From NCBI RefSeq assembly GCF_014649335.1, contig NZ_BMSV01000002.1, positions 124,001 through 188,000 of the forward strand: a DNA stretch of 64,000 nucleotides. Reading direction: 5' to 3'. This DNA comes from Streptomyces roseolilacinus. GTDB taxonomy: Bacteria; Actinomycetota; Actinomycetes; Streptomycetales; Streptomycetaceae. Under the pieces are notes generated by a model. That model saw nothing but the letters and a program-made list of their open reading frames with translations, did not search any database and was not told the origin of the DNA. Position 1 is the stretch's first letter; every line of letters starts with the position of its first letter. This document shows, piece after piece, positions 33,401-41,771 of the stretch. The translations under genes were made by a program, and so were the position numbers.

Positions 33401-33613
33401 ACGCCGGCCTTTGAGGGACCATACCCGCGCCAGGACGGCGAGAAATGCACCCTGCGCACCCCGTCCGCGCCGATCCCCGCACCGCCCCCCGCGTCGGCGC
33501 GCGCCCGGCCCCCGCGCCGGCCCGCTCCCCGAGGAGGGAGCCCGCCTCCCGGGCGCTCCGGAGGCGACGACCCGACTCCGCACTGGCGCCCGACATGGGC
33601 GTCGGTGTTACAA

Positions 33614-36358
33614 ATGAACGTGGTCAACTTTTCCGACCGGCTCCGGGGCACCCCGGTCCGGTCGCTGGCCGAAAGGCGTCCACGCAGCGTCGCCGGACAG
33701 GTGTTCGTCCTGCAGGTGGCGTTGGTCGTGCTGCTGGTCCTCGGGGCGCTCCTCGCCCTGCTGCTCCAGTCGCGGTACGACGGCGACCGCGAGGCCCGTA
33801 CCCGGTCCGTCGCCGTCGCGGAGACCTTCGCCCACGCGCCGGGCCTGCTGGAGGCCCTGGAGCGGCCCGATCCGTCGAAGGAGCTCCAGCCGGCCGCGGA
33901 GACCGCCCGCCGGAGGGCCGGCGTCGACTTCATCGTCGTCATGGACACCGACGGCATCCGCTACACCCACCCGCAGCCCGAGCGCATCGGGCAGCGGTTC
34001 GTCGGCACCATCGAGCCGTCCCTCGCCGGCGAGGTCCACACCGAGAGCGTCGACGGCCCCCTCGGCGACGAGGTGCAGGCCGTCGTGCCCGTCACCGACC
34101 CGGACGGCCGGGTCGTCGCCCTCGTCTCCGCCGGGCTCAAGGTGCAGAACGTCACCGGCGTCGTCAACCGCCAGCTGCCCGTCATCCTCGGCACCAGCGC
34201 CGCCGGGCTCGCCGTGGCGACGGCGGGGACGGCCCTCGTCACCCGCCGCCTGCGGCGCCAGACCCACGGCCTCGGCCCCGCCGAGATGACCCGCGTGTAC
34301 GAGCACCACGACGCCGTCCTCCACGCCGTCCGCGAGGGCGTCGTCATCGTCGACGACGACGGCCGCCTCGTCCTCGCCAACGACGAGGCGGTACGGCTCC
34401 TCAGGCTGCCGCCCGACGCCGAGGGGCGGCACGTCTCCGAACTGCCGGGCCTCGACCCCCGCATGGCGGACCTGCTGTGCTCCGGCCGCCTCGCCACCGA
34501 CGAGGTCGTCCCCGCGACCGGCCGGCTCCTCGCCGTCAACCAGCGCCCCACCGACCCCTACGGCGGCCACGGCGGCACCGTCGTCACCATCCGCGACACC
34601 ACCGAGCTGCGCGCCCTGTCCGGCCGCGCCCAGGTCGCCCGCAAACGGCTCAACCTGCTGTACGACGCGGGCGTCGGCATCGGCACCACCCTCGACGTGG
34701 TCCGCACCGCCGAGGAGCTCGCGGAGGTGGCCGTGCCCCGCTTCGCCGACTTCGTCACCGTCGACCTCGCCGACCCGGTGCTGCGCGGCGAGGAGCCCAC
34801 CGGCACCGGCAGCGACATGCGCCGCACCGCCTCCCGGGGCATCCGCGACGACCACCCGCTCTACCCGGCCGGCCGCATGATCACCTTCGTCGCGTCCACA
34901 CCGCAGGCCCGCGGCTTCGGCTCCGGGCGCGCCGAACTCGTCCCCGACCTGTCCCGGGCCCCCGGCTGGCAGGCGCAGGACCCCGAGCGGGCCGGGCGGA
35001 TCGTCGCGTACGGCATCCACTCCCTGATCACCGTGCCGCTCAAGGCGCGCGGGGCCGTCCTCGGCGTCGCCAACTTCTGGCGCTCCCAGAAGCCGGAGCC
35101 CTTCGAGGCGGAGGACGTGGCCCTCGCCGAGGAGCTGGTCGCCCGGGCCGCCGTCGCCATCGACAACGCCCGCCGCTACACCCGCGAGCACGCGCTGGCG
35201 GTGACCCTCCAGCGCAGCCTGCTGCCCCGCGCCCTGCCCGAGCAGAGCGCCGTCGAGGCGGCCCACCGGTACCTGCCCGCCCAGTCCGGGGTGGGCGGCG
35301 ACTGGTTCGACGTCATCCCGCTCCCCGGCAGCCGCGTCGCGCTCGTCGTCGGCGACGTCGTCGGCCACGGACTGCACGCCGCCGCCACCATGGGCCGCCT
35401 GCGCACCGCCGTCCACAACTTCTCCACCCTGGACCTGCCGCCCGACGAGCTCCTCGGCCGCCTCGACGACCTCGTCGGCCGCGTCGACCAGGACGACGCC
35501 GAGGCGGACGGCGGCGCCGGCATGACCGGGGCGACCTGCCTGTACGCCGTCTACGACCCGGTGACGCGCCACTGCGCCCTGGCCAGGGCCGGGCACCCCA
35601 TGCCCGCGCTGGTCCACCCCGACGGGACCGTCGAGTTCCCCGACCTGCCGGCCGGGCCCCCGCTGGGCCTCGGCGGCATCCCGTTCGAGACCGCCGAACT
35701 GGAGCTGGAGGAGGGCAGCCAGCTGGTCTTCTACACGGACGGGCTGATCGAGGAGCGCAGCCGGGACATCGACGTGGGCCTGGAGCTGCTGCGCGGGGCC
35801 CTCGCCCACCCGGACCGCACCCCCGAGGAGAGCTGCCGCGCCGTCCTGGACGCGCTGCTGCCCGCCCACCCCAAGGACGACGTGGCCCTGCTGATCGCCC
35901 GCACCCGGGTCCTCGGCCCGGACCGCGTCGCCGACTGGGACGTGCCGTTCCACCCCGAGGCCGTCGCCGGGCTGCGCGCCGCCGCCAGCGAGCAGCTCGA
36001 CGCGTGGGGGCTGTCGGAGATGGCGTTCACGACGGAGCTGGTCCTCAGCGAGCTGATCACCAACGCGATCCGCTACGGCTCCGCCCCGGTGCGCGTCCGG
36101 CTCATCCACGACCGGGGCCTGACCTGCGAGGTGTCCGACGGCAGCAGCACCTCGCCGCACCTGCGGTACGCGGCGACCACCGACGAGGGCGGCCGGGGGC
36201 TGTTCCTCGTCGCCCAGCTCACCGAGCGGTGGGGCACCCGCTACACCGGGCAGGGCAAGGTCATCTGGGCCGAGCAGCCGCCCCCCGGCCCCGGCGCGTA
36301 CGGCGCCGCGCGCGGCGCCGGGCTGTTCCTCGACGCGCTCGACGCGGACCCCCTGTGA
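33614..36358 (+). CDS. membrane sensor SpoIIE-type phosphatase with CitA/DcuS-like domain
   Basis: 914 residues. Membrane segment at about 33-53 (VALVVLLVLGALLALLL), extracytoplasmic Cache domain with VDFIVVMDTDGIRYTHP and RIGQRFVG, strikingly like the citrate/dicarboxylate sensors CitA/DcuS, second membrane segment near 190-210, PAS, GAF, PP2C phosphatase (GVGGDWFDV, VGDVVGHG) and an anti-sigma-type ATPase (ELITNAIRYG, EGGRGLFLV). It is a paralogue of the gene at 4268-6982 with the same architecture. Probably converts an extracellular signal into control of an anti-sigma antagonist. The ATG at 33614 lies in a TGTTACAA context and may be leaderless; GTG 33620 is an alternative. Confidence 0.9.
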   Translation: MNVVNFSDRLRGTPVRSLAERRPRSVAGQVFVLQVALVVLLVLGALLALLLQSRYDGDREARTRSVAVAETFAHAPGLLEALERPDPSKELQPAAETARRRAGVDFIVVMDTDGIRYTHPQPERIGQRFVGTIEPSLAGEVHTESVDGPLGDEVQAVVPVTDPDGRVVALVSAGLKVQNVTGVVNRQLPVILGTSAAGLAVATAGTALVTRRLRRQTHGLGPAEMTRVYEHHDAVLHAVREGVVIVDDDGRLVLANDEAVRLLRLPPDAEGRHVSELPGLDPRMADLLCSGRLATDEVVPATGRLLAVNQRPTDPYGGHGGTVVTIRDTTELRALSGRAQVARKRLNLLYDAGVGIGTTLDVVRTAEELAEVAVPRFADFVTVDLADPVLRGEEPTGTGSDMRRTASRGIRDDHPLYPAGRMITFVASTPQARGFGSGRAELVPDLSRAPGWQAQDPERAGRIVAYGIHSLITVPLKARGAVLGVANFWRSQKPEPFEAEDVALAEELVARAAVAIDNARRYTREHALAVTLQRSLLPRALPEQSAVEAAHRYLPAQSGVGGDWFDVIPLPGSRVALVVGDVVGHGLHAAATMGRLRTAVHNFSTLDLPPDELLGRLDDLVGRVDQDDAEADGGAGMTGATCLYAVYDPVTRHCALARAGHPMPALVHPDGTVEFPDLPAGPPLGLGGIPFETAELELEEGSQLVFYTDGLIEERSRDIDVGLELLRGALAHPDRTPEESCRAVLDALLPAHPKDDVALLIARTRVLGPDRVADWDVPFHPEAVAGLRAAASEQLDAWGLSEMAFTTELVLSELITNAIRYGSAPVRVRLIHDRGLTCEVSDGSSTSPHLRYAATTDEGGRGLFLVAQLTERWGTRYTGQGKVIWAEQPPPGPGAYGAARGAGLFLDALDADPL

Positions 36359-36389
36359 CCCGCGCCGGGAGGCACTAGGCTCGGCGGCC

Positions 36390-37145
36390 GTGTTCACTTC
36401 CGGCGGACCCACCTTCGGGGAGCTGGCCGTGCAGGCGCTCTCGTCCCTGGAGCGCGGCTACGACCTGCTCGCCCCGAAGTTCGACGACACCCCCTTCCGC
36501 ACCCCCGACGCCGTCCTGGAGGCCGTGGCCGGGGCGCTGCGGCCGCTGGGGCCCTTCCGGGCCGGGCTCGACGTGTGCTGCGGCACCGGGGCCGGCACGG
36601 ACCTCCTGCGGGAGCTGTGCCGGGAGCGGGTGACCGGCGTGGACCTGAGCGCCGGGATGCTCGCCCGGGCCCGCGCCCGGTACCCCGGGGGCGGGCCGGG
36701 CGGGACGTCCGCGCGGCCGGGCCCGCCCGTCCCGGAGTGGGTGCGCGCCGACGTGCGGGAGCTGCCGTTCCGCGCGGAGTTCGACCTCGCCGTCAGCTTC
36801 GGGGCGTTCGGGCACTTCCTGCCCGCCGAGCGGCCGGGGCTCTTCGCGCGCGTGCACGCCGCGCTGCGGCCGGGCGGGATCTTCGCGTTCCCGGTGGCCG
36901 CGCCGCCGCGGGTGGGGTCGCCGGCGTACTGGGCGCTGTGGGGCTTCGACGCGGCGATGCGGGTGCGCAACGCGCTGTGGCGGCCGCGGTTCGTGATGTA
37001 CTACCGCACCTTCCGGCTCCCCGACGTGACCGCCGACCTGCGCCGGGCCGGCTTCGCCGTGGAACTGGCGGAGCTGCCCGCGCTCGGTGTGCGCGACGAC
37101 GGCGCGCCGCGCTGCCGCCTGCTCACGGCGCGCCGCCCCGGCTGA
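36390..37145 (+). CDS. class I SAM-dependent methyltransferase
   Basis: 251 residues. Motif I GLDVCCGTGAGTDLL, then GVDLSAGMLARARARYP, VRELPFRAEFDLAVSFGAFGHFLP and HAALRPGGIFAFPV. The helical start, ALSSLERGYDLLAPKFDDTPFRTPDAV, is common in small-molecule methyltransferases. Substrate unknown. The GTG at 36390 has no ribosome-binding site; TAGGCT at 36376-36381 lies about 8 nt before it, suggesting a leaderless transcript. It is 31 nt after the SpoIIE stop. Confidence 0.86.
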   Translation: MFTSGGPTFGELAVQALSSLERGYDLLAPKFDDTPFRTPDAVLEAVAGALRPLGPFRAGLDVCCGTGAGTDLLRELCRERVTGVDLSAGMLARARARYPGGGPGGTSARPGPPVPEWVRADVRELPFRAEFDLAVSFGAFGHFLPAERPGLFARVHAALRPGGIFAFPVAAPPRVGSPAYWALWGFDAAMRVRNALWRPRFVMYYRTFRLPDVTADLRRAGFAVELAELPALGVRDDGAPRCRLLTARRPG

Positions 37146-37183
37146 CGCGGGGGCGGCGCGGGCGGAGGGGGAGGCCCCCGGTG

Positions 37184-37375
37184 TCACGAATCCCTGCCGA
37201 CCTCCTTGTTGATCGCCGCGGGGGAGTCGTACTCCTTGTCGGGCATGGACGCCAGCGCGTCCATGACCTCCTTGCCGGCGCCGTGCTCCTTCGCCTGCCG
37301 GACGATCTCGTCCTTGGAGGCGGGGTAGCTGACGCCGCCCAGGTTCTTCTGCATCTCGATCGGGTTCACAGCCAT
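37184..37375 (-). CDS. DUF2795 domain protein
   Basis: 63 residues: MAVNPIEMQKNLGGVSYPASKDEIVRQAKEHGA, MDALASMPDKEYDSPAAINKEVG. This is the standard DUF2795 pattern (VSYPASKDEI, LP/MPDKEY), a small helical domain of unknown function common in actinobacteria. It converges with the methyltransferase gene. Confidence 0.88.
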   Translation of the reverse strand: MAVNPIEMQKNLGGVSYPASKDEIVRQAKEHGAGKEVMDALASMPDKEYDSPAAINKEVGRDS

Positions 37376-37611
37376 GGCCGACGAGTACCACCCGCACGTC
37401 CTGTCACACCGCTCGGCGCTCCGCAGGGCGAACCCATCACGGTTGCATCACAATGTCGTGTGAAGGTCGGTCAGTGCGGGCATATCCCGCGCGGGGCGAT
37501 GTCCCGGTCCGGGACGCCGCCGTGTCACCCGACCTCTTCGCACCATCCCAAGGGAGACGCGCCTCGCCGTCCCCCCTCTCACCTCATGGCGTCGGAAAGG
37601 CAGGTACGCCC

Positions 37612-37821
37612 ATGCTGTTGGCGCATCCGGCTGTGCTTCGAGAGCTCGTTGCCCGGTACGAATCCCTCTGCGCCGCCGCGCAGGAACATGCGATCGCGCC
37701 GGATCTGCAACGCCGCCTGGACGACGTGACGTACACGCTCTGCGTGACGACCGGGACCCGGAAGCTGGAGCACGCGCTCGCGGCCGCGCGGGCCAGGCTG
37801 GCCGCCACGGCGGCCGGCTGA
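37612..37821 (+). CDS. DUF5133 small protein
   Basis: 69 residues: LLAHPAVLRELVARYESL, QRRLDDVTYTLCVTTGTRKLEHALAAARARL. The DDVxYTLCVxTGTR core is characteristic of DUF5133 proteins of Streptomyces; function is unknown. The ATG at 37612 follows GGAAAGGCAGG. The gene stands alone with a 236-bp upstream region. Confidence 0.85.
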   Translation: MLLAHPAVLRELVARYESLCAAAQEHAIAPDLQRRLDDVTYTLCVTTGTRKLEHALAAARARLAATAAG

Positions 37822-38144
37822 GAGGGGGAGGCGGATGGTTCGGCGGCCCCGGCCCAGGGGTAGACCGGGGCCGCCACGGGTGCCCGCAGGGGAGAGCGGG
37901 ACACCCGGCAACGAACACGCAGGGCGGCACGAGGAGGGAGCGCCGCCCACCCGTGTTCGGTCAGCGGGCACCGCGTCGCGCCTATCGGTGCGGCGGTGCC
38001 GTGCGAGCAGTAAATATATATACCGTTGAGTAGGCAAGGGCATGAAAAGTTTCATGCTCCCCGGTGGCCGAAAAAAATCGGTGCCGCCCGACCGTACCGG
38101 GCCCACCGAAACCCCGCCGCGGCACCGCCCGCGCCGGTCCGCCC
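37822..38144. other. 323-bp convergent intergenic region with AT-rich patch
   Basis: No gene recognised. Around 38010-38060 the composition turns AT-rich, including TAAATATATATA at 38011-38022, a palindrome at 38040-38057 and a run of seven A at 38071-38077; the rest is GC-rich as usual. Both flanking genes end here, so an unseen small RNA, small ORF or nucleoid-protein site is possible. Confidence 0.6.
38040..38057. promoter_or_regulatory. 18-bp palindrome GCATGAAA-AG-TTTCATGC
   Basis: Two perfect 8-bp arms with a 2-bp centre. A 2-nt loop cannot make a stable hairpin terminator, so a dimeric protein site is more likely. It lies 88 bp from the 3' end of the RpiR-type regulator gene, not in its promoter. 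Confidence 0.6.
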
Positions 38145-39077
38145 TCAGTCGTCGACGAAGAAGTCGTGCTGCATCGCGACCTGCTCGTACCGTTCCAACC
38201 GCGCCTGCGTGCGCTCCGGTTCGGCGTCCGCCATCGCCTGGAGGACCGCCGCCGACAGCACCCCCGGCGCCGCGTACGAGTCGAACACCAGCCGCGAGCC
38301 GGCCGGGGCGGTCAGCGCCACGTCCGCCTCCTCCACCAGCGGCCCCATGGTCAGGTCGGTGATCAGCGCCACACGCAGCCCCGTGCTCCGCGCCGCCCGC
38401 ACCGCCGCCAGCGTCTCGTTCGCGTGGCGCGGCATCGCGTACGCCAGCACCCACGAGCCGCCCGCCTCCCGCGCCTGGAGCAGCGTGTCGTACGCGACGC
38501 TCCCGCCCCGCGTCACCACCCGCACGTCGGGGTGGATGCGCCGCGCCGCGTACGCGAAGTACTCCGCCAGCGACACCGAGATCCGCAGCCCCACCACCGT
38601 CAGGGGAACGGAACGAGCCAGCTTCCGCCCCACCTCCAGTACCTGCCCCGGATCGGCCAGAACCCGCCGCAGGCTCTCCAGGTTCTCGATCTCCGCGTCG
38701 ACCGCCGCCTGGAGCTCGTTGCGCCGGATCTCCTCCCGCGCGTCGGCCGCCCCCGCCACCGCGCTCAGCGCGAGCGGCTGCAGCGCCTCCCGCAGCGCCG
38801 GGAAGCCGGCGTACCCCAGCGACGTCGCGAACCGCGTCACCGACGGCTGGCTCACCCCGGCCCGCTCCGCGAGATCCGTGATCGACAGGAACGCGGCCTC
38901 CGTCAGGTGGTCCACCAGGTACTGCGCGATGCGCCGCTGCCCCGGGGACAGCCGGTGGCCGGTGAACAGGGCCCGCACCCGCTCGGCGGGCGTCGGCTCC
39001 GGCTCCGGGGCCTGCCGCCCCGGCGTGATCGCGGCCGCCTGCGCGCGTGCCTGCTGCCCGGATGGCACTGATGGCAC
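38145..39077 (-). CDS. MurR/RpiR-family transcriptional regulator
   Basis: 310 residues. N-terminal HTH-6 domain (SITDLAERAGVSQPSVTRFATSLGYAGFPALREAL) and C-terminal SIS sugar-isomerase-like effector domain (LARSVPLTVVGLRISVSLAEYFAYAARR, ALITDLTMGPLVEEADVALTAP). Such regulators bind phosphosugars or other metabolites. The GTG at 39077 has AAGGAGGCGG upstream. It is divergent from a SpoIIE gene; no sugar operon is adjacent, so the regulon is unknown. Confidence 0.92.
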   Translation of the reverse strand: MPSVPSGQQARAQAAAITPGRQAPEPEPTPAERVRALFTGHRLSPGQRRIAQYLVDHLTEAAFLSITDLAERAGVSQPSVTRFATSLGYAGFPALREALQPLALSAVAGAADAREEIRRNELQAAVDAEIENLESLRRVLADPGQVLEVGRKLARSVPLTVVGLRISVSLAEYFAYAARRIHPDVRVVTRGGSVAYDTLLQAREAGGSWVLAYAMPRHANETLAAVRAARSTGLRVALITDLTMGPLVEEADVALTAPAGSRLVFDSYAAPGVLSAAVLQAMADAEPERTQARLERYEQVAMQHDFFVDD

Positions 39078-39197
39078 GATCCGCCTCCTTCTCGTCCCAA
39101 TTGCGCACAACATAGCTCACGCCGGGCCACCGCCAGACAGGACGGACGGCCCCCCACCGGAGTGCGCCGCGCCCCCCACCGGGCGCATCCTGACTGT

Positions 39198-41771
39198 GTG
39201 ACCTGGTACGGCGCTCCCGGGCACGTCCCACCCCGGCTCCCCGGGACGGACGGGGAGGGGAGCAGGACGGACGACGGCCGTGTCCGCGACGCGCTCGTGG
39301 TCACCGACACGCTCGCCATGGCCCTCGCTCCCGCGGCCGCCGACGCGACCCGGTCCGTCGGCGGCTACGCCGGCGGCGTCTACCTGCGCTCCCGCACCAA
39401 GGGGCTGCTGCGCCTCGCCGTCCTGGCCGGACTGCCCGTGCGGCTGTTCCGGCCGTGGTGGCGGATGCACGTCAACCGGCCCTTCCCCGTCGCCGAGGCG
39501 TTCCGCTCCGGACGGGCCGTCCACCTCGCCGACGCGGAGGAGGCCATGCGCCGCTTCCCGCAGCTCATGGCCGGACTGCCGTACCCCTTCGGCTCCCTGT
39601 TCGCGCCCGTCTCGGCCGGCCGCGACCGGTACGGGGTGCTCGTCGTCCTGCGCACCGCCACCCCCGGCCGGCCCGTCGACGACACCGACCGGCGGCGCAT
39701 GCACGCCACGGCCACCCGCCTCGGCGCCGTGCTCGCCGACCTCGACGCGGCCGGCACCCCGGTCGCCTGGGACCGCGAACCCGCCCCCGTCCAGCTCCCG
39801 GCGAGCGCCGCGCCCCCCGTCCGGACCGGACGCCTCGAATGGCGCGTCGACACCGGCGCCGTCACCGCCGACGCCGAGCTGTGCCGCATCCTCGGCACCG
39901 ACCCCGGCGCCTTCCCCGGCACGGTCGCCGCCCTGGAGGCCCTCCTCGCCCCGGAGGACGTCTACGGCCTGTGGGCCGTGGCCCGGCAGGTCACCGAGGC
40001 CGGCGAGCCCGGGCCCGCCGCCCGCCACCTGTGGCTGGGCGGCCGGGACGGCCGCCCCCTCCTCCTCGAACTCACCCGCCGGCCCGAGCCGCCCGGCCCC
40101 GCCGGCGGTCCGCGCCCCCGCCCCGCGCACCTCGCCGGCACCCTCGTCGACCCCGGCGCCGGCCCCGCCCTCGCGACCGCCGCCGACCGGCTCCCCGCCG
40201 GCGTCCTCTCCGCCGACCGCCTCGGCCGCGTCACCTACGTCAGCGGCCGGGCCGAGACCCTCCTCGGCCTCGACCGGCCCGCCCTCCTCGGCCGCGTCCT
40301 GTGGGACGCGCTGCCCTGGACCGGGCGCCCCGCCTACGAGGACCACTTCCGCGCCGCCCTCATCTCCGACGACCCCGTCCACTTCCTCGCCCACCGCACC
40401 GCCTCGTCCTGGCTGTCGGTCTCCCTCCACCCGGGCCACGACGGGATGACCGTCCTCCTCTCCGCCGTCGACGAACCCCCCTACGCGCCCCGCTCCGTCG
40501 CCGCGCCCGGCGGCGGACTCGGCTCCCCGGCCGACCGCGCCGCCGTCCTGTACCGGCCCGTCGCCCTCGCCATCGCCCTCACCGAGGCCGTCACCGCCCG
40601 GCAGGTCTCCGAGGTCGTCACCGAGGAGCTGCTGCCCGCCTTCGGCGGCCGCCAGCTCGCGATCTACCTGCTCAGCGAGCGCCACCTCCACCTCGCCTGG
40701 GAGACCGGTTTCCCGCAGGGCTTCCTCGACCGGTTCGACGGCGTCGGCCTCGACGCCCGGCTGCCCGGCGTCGAGACCCTCACCTCCGGCCGGCCCCTCT
40801 TCTTCGAGTCCATGCAGCGCCTCGCCGCCGCCTACCCCGGCATCCCCCTCGACGCGCACGTCGGCGCCCGCGCCTTCCTCCCCCTCATCGCCTCCGGCCG
40901 CCCCGTCGGCTCGTGCATCCTCGGCTTCGACCAGCCCCGCGGCTTCAGCCCCGAGGAGCGCACCGTCCTGACCGCCCTCGCCGGACTCATCGCCCAGGCC
41001 CTCCAGCGGGCCCGGCGCTACGACTCCGAGGCCGCGCTCGCCCGCGGCCTGCAGGACGCCCTCCTGCCGCACCGGCTGCCCCGCCTCGCCCAGGTCGACA
41101 CCGTGGGCCGCTACCTGCCCGGCACCCAGGGCATGGACGTCGGCGGCGACTGGTACGACGTCGTCGAGACGCCCCGCGGACTCGCCCTCGCCATCGGCGA
41201 CGTCCAGGGCCACGGCGTGTCCGCCGCCGCCACCATGGGCCAGCTCCGCAGCGCCGTACGGGCCTTCGCCCTCGCCGGGCACGACCCGAGCGAGGTCATG
41301 AGCGGCACCAACCGGCTCCTCATCGACCTCGACCCCGGCCAGTTCGCCAGCTGCTGCTACGGCGTCCTCGACCCGGGCACCGGGCTCCTCCAGGCCGTCC
41401 GCGCGGGACACCTGCCGCCGCTGCTGCGCCACCCGGACGGCCGTACCGAGGTCGTCGACCTGTCCGGCGGCGTCGTCCTCGGCGTCGACGCGGACGCCAC
41501 GTACCCCGTCACCGAACTGCGCCTGCCCCGCGGCGGGGTCCTCGCCCTGTTCACCGACGGCCTCGTCGAACAGCCCGGCACCGACATCGACCTCGGCGTC
41601 GAGCGGCTGCGCGGCGCCCTGTCCGCGCTCCGGCCCGCCTCGCTGTCCGCCGCCGCCGACCGGCTCATCGACGTGACCGCCCAGGACGGCGACCGGCCCG
41701 ACGACATCGCCCTGCTCCTCGCCGCCCGCTGGCCGAGGCCCGGCCCGTCCGAAGGGGGTGACCGGCCGTGA
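39198..41771 (+). CDS. SpoIIE-type phosphatase with GAF and PAS domains (no ATPase)
   Basis: 857 residues, soluble. A GAF-like N-terminal part (to about 190) precedes PAS domains: TGAVTADAELCRILG, and LSADRLGRVTYVSGRAETLLG at about 335-430. A further GAF domain follows (about 470-610), then the PP2C phosphatase (VGRYLPGTQGMDVGGDWYDV, AIGDVQGHG). Unlike its three relatives here it ends after the phosphatase, without a kinase-like ATPase. Start: GTG 39198 has no ribosome-binding site; GTG 39297 is an alternative. It overlaps the next phosphatase gene by 4 nt, so the two are made together. Confidence 0.85.
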   Translation: MTWYGAPGHVPPRLPGTDGEGSRTDDGRVRDALVVTDTLAMALAPAAADATRSVGGYAGGVYLRSRTKGLLRLAVLAGLPVRLFRPWWRMHVNRPFPVAEAFRSGRAVHLADAEEAMRRFPQLMAGLPYPFGSLFAPVSAGRDRYGVLVVLRTATPGRPVDDTDRRRMHATATRLGAVLADLDAAGTPVAWDREPAPVQLPASAAPPVRTGRLEWRVDTGAVTADAELCRILGTDPGAFPGTVAALEALLAPEDVYGLWAVARQVTEAGEPGPAARHLWLGGRDGRPLLLELTRRPEPPGPAGGPRPRPAHLAGTLVDPGAGPALATAADRLPAGVLSADRLGRVTYVSGRAETLLGLDRPALLGRVLWDALPWTGRPAYEDHFRAALISDDPVHFLAHRTASSWLSVSLHPGHDGMTVLLSAVDEPPYAPRSVAAPGGGLGSPADRAAVLYRPVALAIALTEAVTARQVSEVVTEELLPAFGGRQLAIYLLSERHLHLAWETGFPQGFLDRFDGVGLDARLPGVETLTSGRPLFFESMQRLAAAYPGIPLDAHVGARAFLPLIASGRPVGSCILGFDQPRGFSPEERTVLTALAGLIAQALQRARRYDSEAALARGLQDALLPHRLPRLAQVDTVGRYLPGTQGMDVGGDWYDVVETPRGLALAIGDVQGHGVSAAATMGQLRSAVRAFALAGHDPSEVMSGTNRLLIDLDPGQFASCCYGVLDPGTGLLQAVRAGHLPPLLRHPDGRTEVVDLSGGVVLGVDADATYPVTELRLPRGGVLALFTDGLVEQPGTDIDLGVERLRGALSALRPASLSAAADRLIDVTAQDGDRPDDIALLLAARWPRPGPSEGGDRP

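Noticed and set aside
38040..38057. Rho-independent terminator
   Set aside because: The inverted repeat has only a 2-nt centre and cannot form a stable hairpin.
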